Source: Saccharum officinarum (Eukaryota > Streptophyta > Magnoliopsida > Poales > Poaceae). From it: DNA of 64,000 bases. The stretch is taken from assembly GCA_020631735.1 (NCBI GenBank), contig CM036209.1, forward strand, positions 6,733,451 to 6,797,450. Direction: 5' to 3'. Shown here in pieces: positions 37,583-54,549 of this stretch. Position 1 is the first letter of the stretch. Each line of letters begins with the position of its first letter. Made by a program: the position numbers and the translations under genes. The notes under the pieces are model-generated. The model ran no database searches and was not told where the DNA came from. It saw only the letters and a program-made list of their open reading frames with translations.

Positions 37583-37658
37583 CCGTAAACCTCCCATCCG
37601 CCATCTGTCTCTCTTCCCCGCCCCTGTTTCCGCCCCCGTAAACCTCCCATCCGCCATT
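37583..37658 (+). repeat. Short promoter direct repeat
   Basis: GTAAACCTCCCATCCGCCAT occurs at about 37586 and again at about 37638, some 100-150 bp before the TATA box of CYP51. Confidence 0.85.
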
Positions 37659-37737
37659 GCTAATCCATCCACTCCTCCCCCAACCACGGGATCTCCCGCT
37701 GTGCCACTCCACTCCCTCCATTTGGCAGTGGCACACC

Positions 37738-37745
37738 TATATAAG
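37738..37745 (+). promoter_or_regulatory. TATA box of CYP51
   Basis: TATATAAG in a GC-rich, CT-rich promoter, about 450 bp before the start codon. A GTAAGA donor at about 37815 suggests a 5'UTR intron, and CAG acceptors lie between 38035 and 38120. The 23 bp word TGATCCAGTCTGCCACTGCC(ACA) occurs twice in that leader (about 38041 and 38096). Confidence 0.65.
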
Positions 37746-38195
37746 CACCCGGACTCCACACTCCCCCGCATCGCCGCCCCCGTCCCGCCGAATTGGAATA
37801 CGGAAAGCAAAACGTAAGATCTCTCCCCCGCCTCTCGATCCATGATTCCTGCTTACTAGTTAGCACCGATGATTTTTTATGATTTTTGTGGCGCCGGTCG
37901 CCGAGGATCTATTTTTTAAAAAAAATCTGCTCTTATTTTCTTTGGTTATTATGAGGCACTCGTACCTGTGTAGCTAGTGCCTGCCCATCAGCATTTGTTT
38001 TGAACAAAAACAGTTTCTTCGATACAACCGAGGTTTGCAGCCTGATCCAGTCTGCCACTGCCACAAAAACACGTTTTTTCCCCAACATTTGATCTGATCC
38101 AGTCTGCCACTGCCACAGTGACTGCGTTCCACTCGCCGCGATCTGATTCTGATCCTAATCCACGGAACTACCATTCGTTTCCCATGAATCAGGCG

Positions 38196-41100
38196 ATGGA
38201 TCTCGCCGACATCCCGCAGCAGCAGCGGCTCATCGCGGGCGCGGCGCTGCTGGTAGCCACCATCGCCTTCCTCAAGCTCCTCCTGAGCTTCCGCTCCGGG
38301 GGCGGCGGCAAGAAGCGCCTGCCGCCGACGATCCCGGGGGCGCCGGTGGTGGGCGGGCTGGTGAAGTTCATGCGCGGGCCCATCCCGATGATCCGGGAGC
38401 AGTACGCGCGCCTGGGGAGCGTCTTCACGGTGCCCATCATCACCCGCAAGATCACGTTCCTCATCGGGCCCGAGGTGTCGGCGCACTTCTTCAAGGGCAA
38501 CGAGGCCGAGATGAGCCAGCAGGAGGTGTACAAGTTCAACGTGCCCACCTTCGGCCCTGGCGTCGTCTTCGACGTCGACTACTCCGTCAGGCAGGAGCAG
38601 TTCAGGTTCTTTACCGAGGCGCTCCGGGCTAATAAGCTTCGCAGCTATGTCGACCAGATGGTTGCTGAGGCTGAGGTGAGGATTTGCTTACTGTTCATGT
38701 CTTGAGATCTGTTTTTATTCTCTGGATATATTTGGATTTGATGTGGCGATTCAGTAATTGTGTGAGATGCTTGTTCTTGGTATGTTTGGATTTGTGGATC
38801 TGTAACTGTGGACACGATAGGGGTAGTTCAGTACTTGGGGGACATGGTTTGCAATCTGATAGTTCCACAGGAGTACCATAAACCTCATAATTTATGTGTT
38901 TTCATTCATGGTTATAATCTGAGCATTTCTACTTAAAGGTTGATGTTTCGTGCTTCCCAAGCATTTAACTATCTTGGTGGAGCATTGTGGTGGCAAAAAT
39001 TCCACTAGTTTAGTGAATAGGATTTAACATCTGGGATAGATCTGTTGATTTCCTAAGTATAAACATGGTGTTATATTTTTGGTCTAAATTCATTTGAGCC
39101 CAGCATATTTTTCTTCATTGGACTGTCTAGTCCCTTCGGAAAGTTACAGGTTGCCTTTTCTTTTGGGAAAGGAGGCTAAATTATGACTAATGTGCAACTT
39201 TTGGAACCAATGCGTGGCTATCTCACATGATCTTCATCCTTTTTGAGCTGATGCTTCCAGACCTTAACTACTAGGCTTTTGGGATGCCTTGCATGCTCTT
39301 CATTTTTCTAGTGGGACATTTTCTTTATGCTACTTTGGTGGTTCTTTATATATTTCCTAGTTTTGTGTATTAAAGTTTCTTTTTGTATGTTCTGATGAAC
39401 TGTTTCTGTGTTCACACTCTTTCTACCTTTTTCTCGTGTGACAATCAATTTAGGGGCAACATTCCTTTACTAGCTGATCTCTGCAAGCTATATTTATTTG
39501 CTACGTAACTCACAAATGGGTATGACACGTGGACAGTTTTCTGTTTCTAGTAAAATTGAGTTGGGAATAATAGATTACCTTTTTTCTATTAAAAAATATT
39601 ATCTTGTTATCAAAAACATTCAAATTCCTGAGTTTGTAAAAAGGAACTGCAGTTATGTTTCCTTGTGAACTGACAAGATACTGTGCTGTACTCCATCTAG
39701 TTGAATGAGAAGGTCAATTATAAAAGCATGGCTTCATATTACAACCAACATTGTTATGGCCCTGTCCTAAGGTTCTTGATTTAAGTATTAATTTTGGGTC
39801 TTGAGCTTCATTCAGAACTGCATTGAAACATTCCATATAAACTCATTACTGAAAAAAATTGAATTTATGTGGCTACAAACACCAGAAAGGGGCAAGATAA
39901 ACTGCCAAACTCTGGCAACACATCCTGAATGTACACATAGTGCAAGAAAAATTGCTTTGAGTACCTCATCTACCTTGCAAATTCAATTTCGTCACACTGG
40001 CTCCATTGGAGCTTGTTAATTTCATCACCTTTATTCATACTATTAAGGTTGCTACCGCAGTGTGTCTCTTACACCAATGTTGAACCAACACAAATCTTCT
40101 CATAATATTGGTTTTCATAATTTTATGTTCTTTTTAGCATTAATGATGAAGCCAAAATTTTCATGTAAATACAGAGAATTGCCTGTATCAGATTTTCTGT
40201 ACATCTGGCCTACTAAGGTTCAATACCCTTCTCCATATTAGTAATAACATGATATGATTTACTTAGCAAGCCAAGATAAAATGATAAATCACATCTGTCA
40301 TCCTGATCTTTCTAGTTTTCTGAATTTGCTTTTTTTAATCATATTTTTGTATCCATGTTGGATAATTAATTAATATCATGCACAACCCCAACCTTTCCTG
40401 CAGGAGTACTTCTCAAAGTGGGGAGAAAGTGGCACTGTTGATTTGAAGTACGAGTTGGAGCACCTCATCATACTGACAGCTAGCCGGTGCTTGCTGGGAA
40501 GGGAGGTGCGAGAAAAGCTGTTCGATGATGTTTCTGCTCTCTTCCATGACCTTGACAACGGGATGCAGCCAATCAGTGTCCTCTTCCCATACCTCCCAAT
40601 CCCTGCACATAAGCGCCGTGACAGGGCACGGGCACGTTTGGCAGAAATCTTTGCCACCATCATCAAGTCCCGCAAGGCCTCTGGACAGTCTGAGGAAGAC
40701 ATGCTGCAGTGCTTCATTGATTCCAAGTACAAGAATGGGCGCCCCACCACCGAGGGTGAGGTAACCGGGCTACTTATCGCAGCACTCTTTGCTGGACAGC
40801 ACACCAGCTCGATCACCTCAACCTGGACTGGAGCGTACATGCTTCGGTTCAAGCAGTACTTTGCAGAAGCTGTAGAGGAGCAGAAGGATGTCATGAAACG
40901 CCATGGCGACAAGATTGATCATGACATCCTGGCAGAGATGGATGTCCTCTACCGGTGCATCAAAGAGGCCCTTCGTCTCCACCCGCCACTAATCATGTTG
41001 CTTCGCCAATCACACAGCGACTTCACCGTGACAACAAAGGAAGGCAAAGAGTATGACATCCCCAAGGGCCACATTGTTGCGACATCGCCATCCTTTGCCA

Positions 41101-41405
41101 ACAGACTGCCCCACATCTACAAGAACCCTGACTCATATGACCCTGACCGGTTCGGTCCTGGAAGGGAGGAGGACAAGGCTGCAGGTGCCTTCTCATACAT
41201 CTCCTTTGGTGGCGGCAGGCATGGGTGCCTCGGTGAGCCCTTTGCCTACCTGCAGATCAAGGCGATCTGGACGCACCTACTGAGGAACTTCGAGTTTGAG
41301 CTGGTGTCGCCGTTCCCAGAGAACGACTGGAACGCCATGGTGGTTGGCATCAAGGGTGAGGTGATGGTTAATTACAAGAGGCGGAAGCTTGTCATGGACA
41401 ACTAA
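38196..41405 (+). CDS. CYP51: Obtusifoliol 14-alpha-demethylase, cytochrome P450 CYP51G, 2 exons, 493 aa
   Basis: A microsomal P450 that removes the 14-alpha methyl of obtusifoliol in phytosterol synthesis. Exons 38196-38675 and 40404-41405 join in phase 0 (GAG|GTGAGG, TTCCTGCAG|GAG) across a 1728 bp intron. An N-terminal hydrophobic anchor (about 10-30) is followed by a Gly/Lys stretch and the proline hinge RLPPTIPGAP. The oxygen-binding I-helix motif AGQHTSS is at about 290-296, ExxR (EALR) at 348-351, and the heme-binding FGGGRHGCLG at 428-437 with Cys435. The family is usually about 490 aa, so length is normal. I chose ATG 38196 because remembered homologues start MDLADIPQQ; an in-frame ATG at 38184 would add four residues. 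All key residues are present and the gene looks functional. Its nearest downstream neighbour is CDKB1, convergent at 3 kb. Confidence 0.97.
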
Positions 41406-42260
41406 GATTGTGGCTGCAGTCTCTTAGATGCTTGCTTCTTGTTGATTCGATTGTTTTCACATGTTTGTTAGCATTTGTTCGGTGTAAGTTCTGCTGTACG
41501 CACGGCAGCTTTGTAGGGGTGTTTCTATTGTTTATTAGGATTCTGTTATTTGCTTCACTGTGGGTGCATGATCTGCAACTTCTGCCTGTTAGTTGCCTAG
41601 CTAAGCATTCCCCCTTCGTCAAATCTGTAACATGTAGCATCTTTAAGCGTGTCTCTATTGTTGAAATCCTGATGTTTATCATTCTCTTAGATGGATGTAA
41701 ACACAAAACTGAACAAATAACCTCTCTGTAATGAATAAACTCAGGTGTTCAGTGTGAATCTGTTGTCAACTTGTGATCCTGTTCTTCTGTATGACTGTAT
41801 CTGTTGGTTGTACCCAATGCTGAATTGAGTTGCACTGCACAGGCCTTTCAGACTTGAAAGACTGTAGGATGTGATGTTGCCTACTACTAGTAATTAGCGC
41901 GCGCAAGGGCCTGCGTTGGCACCACAGTTTTTTTGTTTTGTTTTTTTAAAGCACAATTTGTTGTGGATACGAAATAAAAGCACAAAACAGAGTTGAGATG
42001 TCTAAACATTACAAGTTAATAACATAGTTTTAAGGTTTAAATCAGAGCCGAGGTATTTGAGATTACAAAATTTAATACATTAATAATAAAATATAGGTCC
42101 TAAGATACGTTCAAAGAAATTTAACATACACCGATACCATAGGTCTTAAGATAGTTGATATAAAGGTCCAATGTAAAGGTTGGTACCTATAGATTTAGAA
42201 TATAAGTGGTACATCATTCTCCACAACATAGCATTAACATACTATGATATCATTACCTAA
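41406..42260. other. CYP51 3' untranslated region and intergenic DNA
   Basis: The 3'UTR probably extends to about 41750, where AATGAATAAACTCAGG could act as a poly-A signal. After that the sequence is AT-rich and unassigned. Confidence 0.55.
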
Positions 42261-42601
42261 GGAGGTGTTTAGTTGGTAGGTGAAATATTTTTGGGTGTCA
42301 CATCGGATGTTTTATGGGATGTCGGAAGGGGTTTTCGGATACTAATAAAAAAACTAATTACATAACTCATCTGGAAACCACAAGACGAATTTATTAAGCC
42401 TAATTAAGTCGTCATTAGCACATGCGTGTTACTGTAGCACTAAGGCTAATCATGAACTAATTAGGCTTAAAAGATTCGTCTCATGGTTTCCAACCAAAAT
42501 GTGCAATTAGTTTTTTTCGTCTATATTTAGTACTCTATGCATGTATCTAAACATTCGATGTGATAGGGTGAAATTTTTTTGGGTGGGAACTAAACACCCC
42601 C
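42261..42601. mobile_element. Tourist/PIF-like MITE, 341 bp, copy B
   Basis: Ends GGAGGTGTTTAGTTGG and, inverted, GGGGGTGTTTAGTTCC. Same family and internal layout as 32845-33184. The flanks TAA on the left and AAA on the right fit a worn 3 bp target duplication. Confidence 0.87.
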
Positions 42602-42870
42602 AAAGGAAGTTTTGTTCAAGAAGTGATATAGGCATATAGCATATCAAGTAGGAATGTAGGATAAAAGACTTAATCTAATATATATCCAACAATACAATAA
42701 GTTGGCGATCATGGGCTATTAGATTCCACAATATTGGCTCACGGTAGAGATGACACTCATGGATTTGAAGCTTCAGAGTGTCTAGAGTTCCTTTCAGGTA
42801 TTCCTGTTAGTAAAACATGAAGTATTACAATTATTGGAAAAATAGTTAGTAAAACATGAAGTATAGTATT

Positions 42871-43025
42871 AGAATGCTGAAAACAGCCGCAAGTACATCA
42901 AAATACATATACAAACTAAACCGAAGAAAACAGCCCCATGTACTTCAAAGAATGCTGAAAACAGCTGCAAGTACATCAAAATACATATACAAACTAAACT
43001 GAAGAAAACAACCCCATGTACTTCC
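42871..43025. repeat. Tandem duplication, 78 bp unit x2
   Basis: The unit starting AGAATGCTGAAAACAGCCGC at 42871 repeats at 42949 with few changes (CAAGTACATCAAAATACATA in both). Confidence 0.92.
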
Positions 43026-43499
43026 AAACAGCCCCATGTGTTCCTAAGCTTCTTTACTTTTCACATTTACTTTCATGCAATTTACATTTTTAAAATTGTC
43101 ATGTTGGTGTAGGATTAAAACCAAGAGTGCAAAACTTTGTTTGATAACCATAGAATACTTGTTAGGCACAATTGGTGAATTTGACAAATTGATAGGGTTT
43201 TTTTTCCGCAAAATTTTTAGATTAGCTCAATTCAATCCTCTTCTTGGTTATCTTGATCCTTTAGCAAATGATGCAAATTTTTATGTTCATGTAAATTTGA
43301 ATAGTTGCAGGTTATACTGTTTGTCTCATCTGATACCTGCAACTATTCACATGTTTTCACTTTTTTTATCTCCATATACATATTTTTGTTGCATATCAAA
43401 TTTTAAAAGTACATAGAACTTTGCATCATCTATTCATTAATATTTTTGGTAGAAATTTTCAAGCACATTCTGGGGCTTTTTTCAAATGGGATCACTGGG

Positions 43500-43798
43500 T
43501 ATTTTGTCACTTTCTAAGATATCGACACTGAAGTTTGACCACTTTTAATGCATGTTGCTTGCCAGTTTCTTTCATGCCCCAGACAAGTTTAGACAACAGG
43601 TACCAGGTATTGTCACTTTCTAGGATATCGACACTGAAGTTTAACCACTTTTAATGCATTTTGCTTGCCAGTTTATTTCATGCCCCAAACAAGTTTAGAC
43701 AACAGGTACCAGGTATTTTGTCACTTTCTAGGATATCGACACTGAAGTTTGACAACTTTTAATGCATTTTGCTTGCCGGTTTCTTTCATGCCCCAAAC
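43500..43798. repeat. Tandem repeat, about 107 bp unit, nearly 3 copies
   Basis: Units begin at about 43500, 43607 and 43713, each with GTCACTTTCTARGATATCGA, then AATGCATKTTGCTTGCC and GACAACAGGTACCAGG. The third copy stops after CATGCCCCAAACT. The array lies between the convergent CYP51 and CDKB1 genes. No coding potential. Confidence 0.93.
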
Positions 43799-44408
43799 TC
43801 CTGTCATTTGCAATAGGCCAATACGTATCCTCCAAGCTGACTGACTGCTTTTGTCCTGACCATCTTAGTTGTTTGACACGTATTCTTTAACCTCAACTGG
43901 TTTCGATTATCTGTCCCCTAACACGTACATGTTCAAGCTATCTGTACCTCATGAATTTCAGCCTGGTTATTTAACTTTGTTAATAAGCTCCCCTCAAAAA
44001 AAAAACTTTGTTAATGAGCTGGTGAGATAGCGTCATGGGAGAGAAGAAAAATGAAATCACATGCTTATTAAAAGAAACAAAAAGGAAAGCTGAAACTTGA
44101 AGATAGTAATCAGGAAATCAGATTTCCTATTTCACATCCATACTGAAGAAAATGGATGTTGAGAAATAAAGACATCAGGCCTCCCACAGGTAACTCTTGT
44201 TATACGCCCCACAAGTTTTTAAGACAACAGACAACAATACTCACTGTAACAGGAAAGGTGAAACCACATATGCCAATTTTCGCTCACTAACAGATCGGTA
44301 AAAAGTATGAACCAGTTGCCTAGATGGCAAGTGAAATTCATATCTCCATTTTAAATCTCACTGTAAGAGAGCAGCGCCTTCGCTTCTGAATCACATGGTA
44401 TACAATGG

Positions 44409-50112
<5,704 letters not shown>

Positions 50113-50756
50113 CGCCGTCGCGCCGGGCACCCCCGCGAACACGGATCGCGAACTCTCGTCGGCGGCTGCTGGTGGTGGTGGAGGAGGAGGGCGAGGGCGA
50201 CGCCGCAAAGGCAAACCCTAGTAGGGAGAATGGGGAGGGGGAGGAGGAGTAGGGGGTGATTTTGAATTGGGGGAGAGAGAGGGAAAGGGAGCCGAAATGT
50301 GTGTGAGAGTGAATGCGACGCCGCCGCCCCGCCGCGTGGGAGAGAGGAAGCGAAGGAAGAGGAGAATGGGAGGGGATTCCAAATGGGCCGCTCCCGGGCA
50401 ACGGTCGGGAAGAGGCTGAGGCCTTCCTTCGCGCACAGCCCATGTGCGCCTCCTCCTCCTCCTTTCCTTTCCAACGGTTTTGTTTCCGTGTCCAGTTGTC
50501 CTCCACCACGCCGATGGTTTCGAACTTCAAACTGCACCTCATCCGATTCCGAGCTTATGATGTACTCCGTTCATACCTACGGTGATGCGCACGTAGCATG
50601 GTGATGCAACTATGGGAATTGGGATTGGTTTTTCATTACCACATTTTAATTAAATTTTATATATAATGGCTAATGACGATGAAGGGATGTCCTGGTACTT
50701 GCGTGCAGTTAAATTTCATATTTCGTCTGTTCAAAATTATACAGGTTGTTTCAGTA
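50113..50756 (-). promoter_or_regulatory. 5' region and promoter of CDKB1
   Basis: GC-rich leader directly upstream of the CDKB1 start, turning AT-rich at about 50620. It holds two AACGG cores of the mitosis-specific activator (MSA) type. Long frames on both strands here are by-products of base composition. Confidence 0.6.
50470..50480 (+). promoter_or_regulatory. Candidate MSA element (MYB3R site) upstream of CDKB1
   Basis: TCCAACGGTTT matches the MSA consensus YCYAACGGYYA at 10 of 11 positions, about 360 bp upstream of the start codon. A second AACGG core at 50400-50404 (GGCAACGGTCG) is a weaker match. MSA elements drive G2/M expression through three-repeat MYB factors and work in either orientation. 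Confidence 0.5.
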
Positions 50757-51031
50757 CTCCCTTCGTCTCAAAAGATACTTAATGTTTTATGATTTTTCTT
50801 AGAGATAGAATAGTGGTCAACAAAAATTACTCATGTACCTCTGTCTATCGAACATAATAAATAATGCTAATTAAGGAATAAGCCCCTCAATAAAAGAAAT
50901 GTACTGAGACATGCATAACATAATCTCAAGATGACATAGCTCCGGTCTATTATCTAAGAGCTAAAACATCAAGTTTTTAGAAACATTTTTTCAAAATCCT
51001 AAAACATCAAGTTGTTTTGGGGGATAGATAG
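50757..51031. mobile_element. Stowaway-like MITE, about 275 bp
   Basis: The left end CTCCCTTCGTCTCAAAAGAT..TTAATGTTTTATGATTTT mirrors the right end (TCCTAAAACATCAAGTTGTTTTGGGGGATAG). A TA precedes the left end at 50755-50756. The right boundary is approximate. Confidence 0.72.
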
Positions 51032-52330
51032 ATTATTATTTAAAGTTAAATTTCTCTAATTCAAATTAATTATTTATGAAACAAAACATGAACATCTATA
51101 AGATCATATCATTCATTAAATCCCCCTTGATATCTGTTTTTATTGTACATTCATTCCAACTAATAGGTGTCAATATAATTTTTATTACAAACTTGGTCAA
51201 CGTCAAATAATGTTGAGGTAGGACAAAGCATAAAGCAATCTAGAATTTGGAACACCTAGACTACAAAATTAAGAGTGTTGGTTTTGTTTTCATGCCGGTT
51301 AGCCATTTGAGTAGTGCCGTGAAAAAAATCAGTATGTGTAGACCTGAAAAACATCTAAAGTGCTATGTAGCGCGCACAGATCAAAACGCAGTGGAGCGTG
51401 GCAAAATTGGCTTAGGCGACTTTCAAAACGACTATCGATTAAAAAAGTGTTTGCACATTAACACTTCACTATGTACCTTCAGCGGTGAGCGTAATATGCA
51501 AGACATGTCGTTATAGGAGTATCGTTGGGAGCATGGCACGCAAGACACACCAAGTGAGGTCTCTCGAAAAGTTGAAACTCCACGCGCCCGAGAGAGACCC
51601 CGTCACGGCATGTGGCAGCTATGGGCTACCCTAGCGGACCTGACCGCTCTTCAAAAAGATAGATATTGTGTTTTCATAAAAAAAATATGCTATGGGCTAG
51701 CGCCACCGAGACGGGGAACGAAGGAGGCGAAGGTGGCCTCCACCAAATAGATTGGGCATGAGAGAGAGAAAAGAGTCATGTGGAGTAGCTTGTTCTTTTC
51801 GCAATGCGCCTCTACATTGGCATGACCTAACATGTCACGCAAGCAAAAATGGCCGTTAATGGTAGACTTGTCAGAAATCTTCTCATTCCGATAGTAAAAT
51901 TTTGCAAACTAGATTAATTGGTTGTGTTCCTTGTGGTGGAACCTGCCCACCTGAATTCAAGTCCTCGCTTTGGCACGAGTGCTCGCATTTTTCTGGATTT
52001 ATTCCAGGATTTAATGGCGCTATGCTTTTAGTGGCAGGTAACGTCCCCGTCGACAGTGAGGCGTTTGGGTGACTTCGTGAATCTCAAAATCTGCCGGCTC
52101 AGTCCTTCAAAGGTGCTCATAGGGGTAGGGTTTACGTACGTGTATTCAAAGGGGTGAGTGTGCGTGCGTGTTATGAACGTCAACGTTGTACTGTATAATT
52201 CTAAAGAAAAAGATAGCAAAAAATTTGTAAGAAAATTTAGAAAGTGTTATTCGAATGTGTAAAACGAGGGAGTGCATACAATTAAAAAGACCATGAAAAA
52301 TGGCAAGAATAGAAATATCATTTCTGCGGT
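51032..52330. other. Intergenic, repeat-derived, no gene recognised
   Basis: Contains copy 2 of the dispersed repeat at about 51470-51650 (GCAAGACA, GAGGTCTCTCGAAAAGTTGA, CCACGCGCCCGAGAG, CTGACCGCTCTTC). The rest is AT-rich and unassigned. Confidence 0.5.
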
Positions 52331-53756
52331 GGTAATTTTTTAGGTTATTTTGATTTAGGTCATTACAATTCTTCGAGTTTTGAGAAATACCATTACAATT
52401 CATCTATTCTAAGATCAGCCATTATAATTTCTCATCTCCTCCGTCCGTGCCATTTTTCTACTGCTGTCGCGTACCAGGGCCCACTGTCAGGTATATATAG
52501 GTACGGCAAGGCATACGAACCTTAAGTCGCCGTCTCCTCCGTCAGACCGAGCTCGCCCGTGGCTGCCTGCGCGCGTGGGGGAGCGGCCGAGCTCGCCTGC
52601 GGCGGCCCACGGCGGTGGCTGCGCGTGAGTGTAGCGGCGGCGGTGGCCTGCGAGCGTGGGGGGGAGCGGGCGAGCTCGCCTGCGGCGGCCTGCACGCGAG
52701 AGCGGGGCGCTAAGTCGTGCGCTTTGTGCTAGTGCGCCGGTGGCGCGCGAGAGCGACGGGGGCGCTCCTGGCCGTTGGCCCTGCAGGCTGCAGGTCGTCG
52801 CGGGCGTGCAGTCGTGGTGAAGGTAGAACAGCCTGCGCGCTGCCTCCAGCGCGATACGGGTGCGAGTGCGAGCAGTAGCCGCCGCGGGCGCGCGGGCGAG
52901 CAACAGTCTCCGCCCGGGCGAGCACCTGAGAATGAAGGAGAGGGCGTTGACATCCGTGTAGGCCTCCAAGCCGACAGCCAGCTCCGACTGCGAGCTCGTG
53001 CGCGAGCTCCCCGACCTTGTCCTGTGCTGATGGCGGCCGCCGAGGGGTTGCCCGGTGGCCTGCGCAGCGTGCGGACGCACCCGCACTCTCGGCCTCGCGG
53101 TTCTTCGTGGCGTGCTCAGGTGGCTTCTTGCTGCTCGTTCAGATCAGCCTCGCGTTTCTTCGTGGCGTGCTCAGGACTCAGGTGGCTGCTTGTTGCTAGT
53201 TCAGATCCTTATACCCATCGTGGCAGGGAGCCGTCCCGTGGCGCTGTTGGCGGTGGGCAGCGGTGGAGTGCGTGCACGTGTTCAGGCAGGTGGCGGAGGC
53301 GGTGGCCGTGGGCAGCGAGCGACCGTTGTGCCGCCGCGCTTCGCGTGCGTCGCCTTCATCGAGTCTGCCTCCGGCTGCGACACCTCGAGTTCGTGCTCGG
53401 GCTCTGATGCCTCAGAGGACGCCGATCCGAACGCCTCGCCTCCGCGGCGATGCGACGGCGCCGGACGCGGTGAGGAACGCGCGGTGAGGCAGAGCGGTGG
53501 CGCTCATCCGCGGCGGCCCGCACGCGAGCGACAGGAGGCTCGGTCTGACGGAGGAGCCGGAACTTATGTCCGTATGGGTTGCTGTACAAATACGTACCTG
53601 ACGGTGGGCCTTGTACGCGGCAATCGTAGATAATGGCACGGACGGAGGAGATGTGAAGTTACAATGGCAGATGTCAGAATAGACGAATTGTAACGGCGTT
53701 TCTTACCACTCGAAGAATTGTAATGGCCTCTGTCAACATATCCCTAATTTTTTTCC
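52331..53756. mobile_element. Non-autonomous Mutator-like element (Pack-MULE-like), about 1.4 kb
   Basis: The two ends are long inverted repeats. 52331-52553 aligns along its whole length with the reverse complement of 53534-53756. Shared words include CATTACAATTCTTCGAG, CTCCTCCGTCCGTGCCAT and CTCCTCCGTCAGACCGAG. Inverted repeats of about 220 bp are characteristic of MULEs. The 980 bp interior is strongly GC-rich, in contrast to the AT-rich ends, as in Pack-MULEs carrying host DNA. I could not recognise the cargo: frames on both strands are Ala/Arg-rich and featureless, and two internal segments are tandemly duplicated (about 52565/52648 and 53100/53158). No matching 9 bp target duplication was found. 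Confidence 0.82.
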
Positions 53757-54175
53757 CCATTCTATCCCCTTCCCCTTGGCAGCTCCGCTGCTCTGCTCCG
53801 TGGGACTGTGCCTCCTTTGGTGCCAGCACTCCCGTGCTCCGACTCGGGCTCCGGCGTCCCCTCCCGTCCTCACGACCTCACCGCACCAGCTCACTCCCCT
53901 CTAGGCTTCTCGTCGGCTCCACCTTCCCGTTGCCGTTGGATCTGTGCGCGTCAGGGCACGAGGTCACCGGATTCAGCATTCCGCCTGAGCGCCGTACCCC
54001 CATTGTCTCCGTCTGGGTCCTGTCCGGAGTTTTGCCATAGTCCCTGTGTTAAAACCCCTGGTTCCCGATGGGATTCCCTTCCCTCCTTAGCAGATCCTAG
54101 TCGCTGTCTTCTTCTCAGGCGAGAAAGTGAGGGAGGAAGGTTGCGGGCGGCAGCCGGCCGCAGGCTCGGGCGAAG
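53757..54175 (+). other. Probable 5'UTR/promoter remnant of the SAR1 locus
   Basis: CT- and GC-rich leader-like sequence between the MULE and the SAR1 start codon. No independent coding signal. Confidence 0.45.
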
Positions 54176-54549
54176 ATGTTCCTGCTGGACTGGTTCTACG
54201 GCGTGCTGGCCTCGCTGGGGCTGCGCCGGAAGGTGGCCAAGATCTTCTTCCTCGGTCTCGATAGCGCTGACAAGACCAAGCTCCTCCACATTCTCAGGCA
54301 CCGTTTATATGCCAAAAATTTTGCCAAAATTTTCAGATTCTCCGTCACATCGAATCTTTGAACGCATGCATGAAGCATTAAATATAGATAAAAAATAAAA
54401 CTAATTACACAGTTTAGATGAAATGGACGAGACAAATCTTTTAAGCCTAATTAGACTATGATTGGACAATATTTGCCAAATAACAACGAAACTGCTACAG
54501 TAGCGTTTCGCCAAAAATTTTGCCAACTAAACAGCCCCTCAAGGACGAG
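54176..54549 (+). pseudogene. SAR1: SAR1 small GTPase, first exon only, split by a MITE
   Basis: ATG 54176 opens [16 protein letters not shown], the conserved N-terminus of SAR1, the COPII-coat GTPase at ER exit sites. The nucleotide-binding loop follows but reads GLDSADKTK, where SAR1 has Gly at the fifth-to-last shown position before Lys-Thr and Thr after it; this should abolish GTP binding. A 242 bp MITE (54297-54538) interrupts the exon. Directly after it come AAG GAC GAG and a GT donor (54550), the normal end of this exon. Exon 2 (which would start RLVQHQPT in SAR1 proteins) is not seen downstream. The retained splice donor argues against a processed retrocopy and for a truncated duplicate. 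Non-functional. Confidence 0.85.
54297..54538. mobile_element. Tourist/PIF-like MITE, 242 bp, inserted in SAR1 exon 1
   Basis: Ends GGCACCGTTTATATGCC and, inverted, GGGGCTGTTTAGTTGGC. The TCA at 54294-54296 and 54539-54541 is the 3 bp target duplication. Interior words (AAGCCTAATTAG, ACTAATTACACAGTTTAGA) mark the common grass family related to the copies at 32845 and 42261. Confidence 0.88.

Noticed and set aside
43075..43416. 113-codon plus-strand frame
   Set aside because: The composition is typical of AT-rich intergenic DNA, and the frame is not supported by motifs or context.
52775..53633. Frames of 190-210 codons inside the MULE
   Set aside because: They are Ala/Arg/Ser-rich and present on both strands, with no motif or splice logic. 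Kept only as part of the element.
52322..53766. A 9 bp target duplication for the MULE
   Set aside because: The flanking nonamers (TTCTGCGGT and CCATTCTAT) do not match. Either the ends are misplaced by a few bases or the duplication has decayed.
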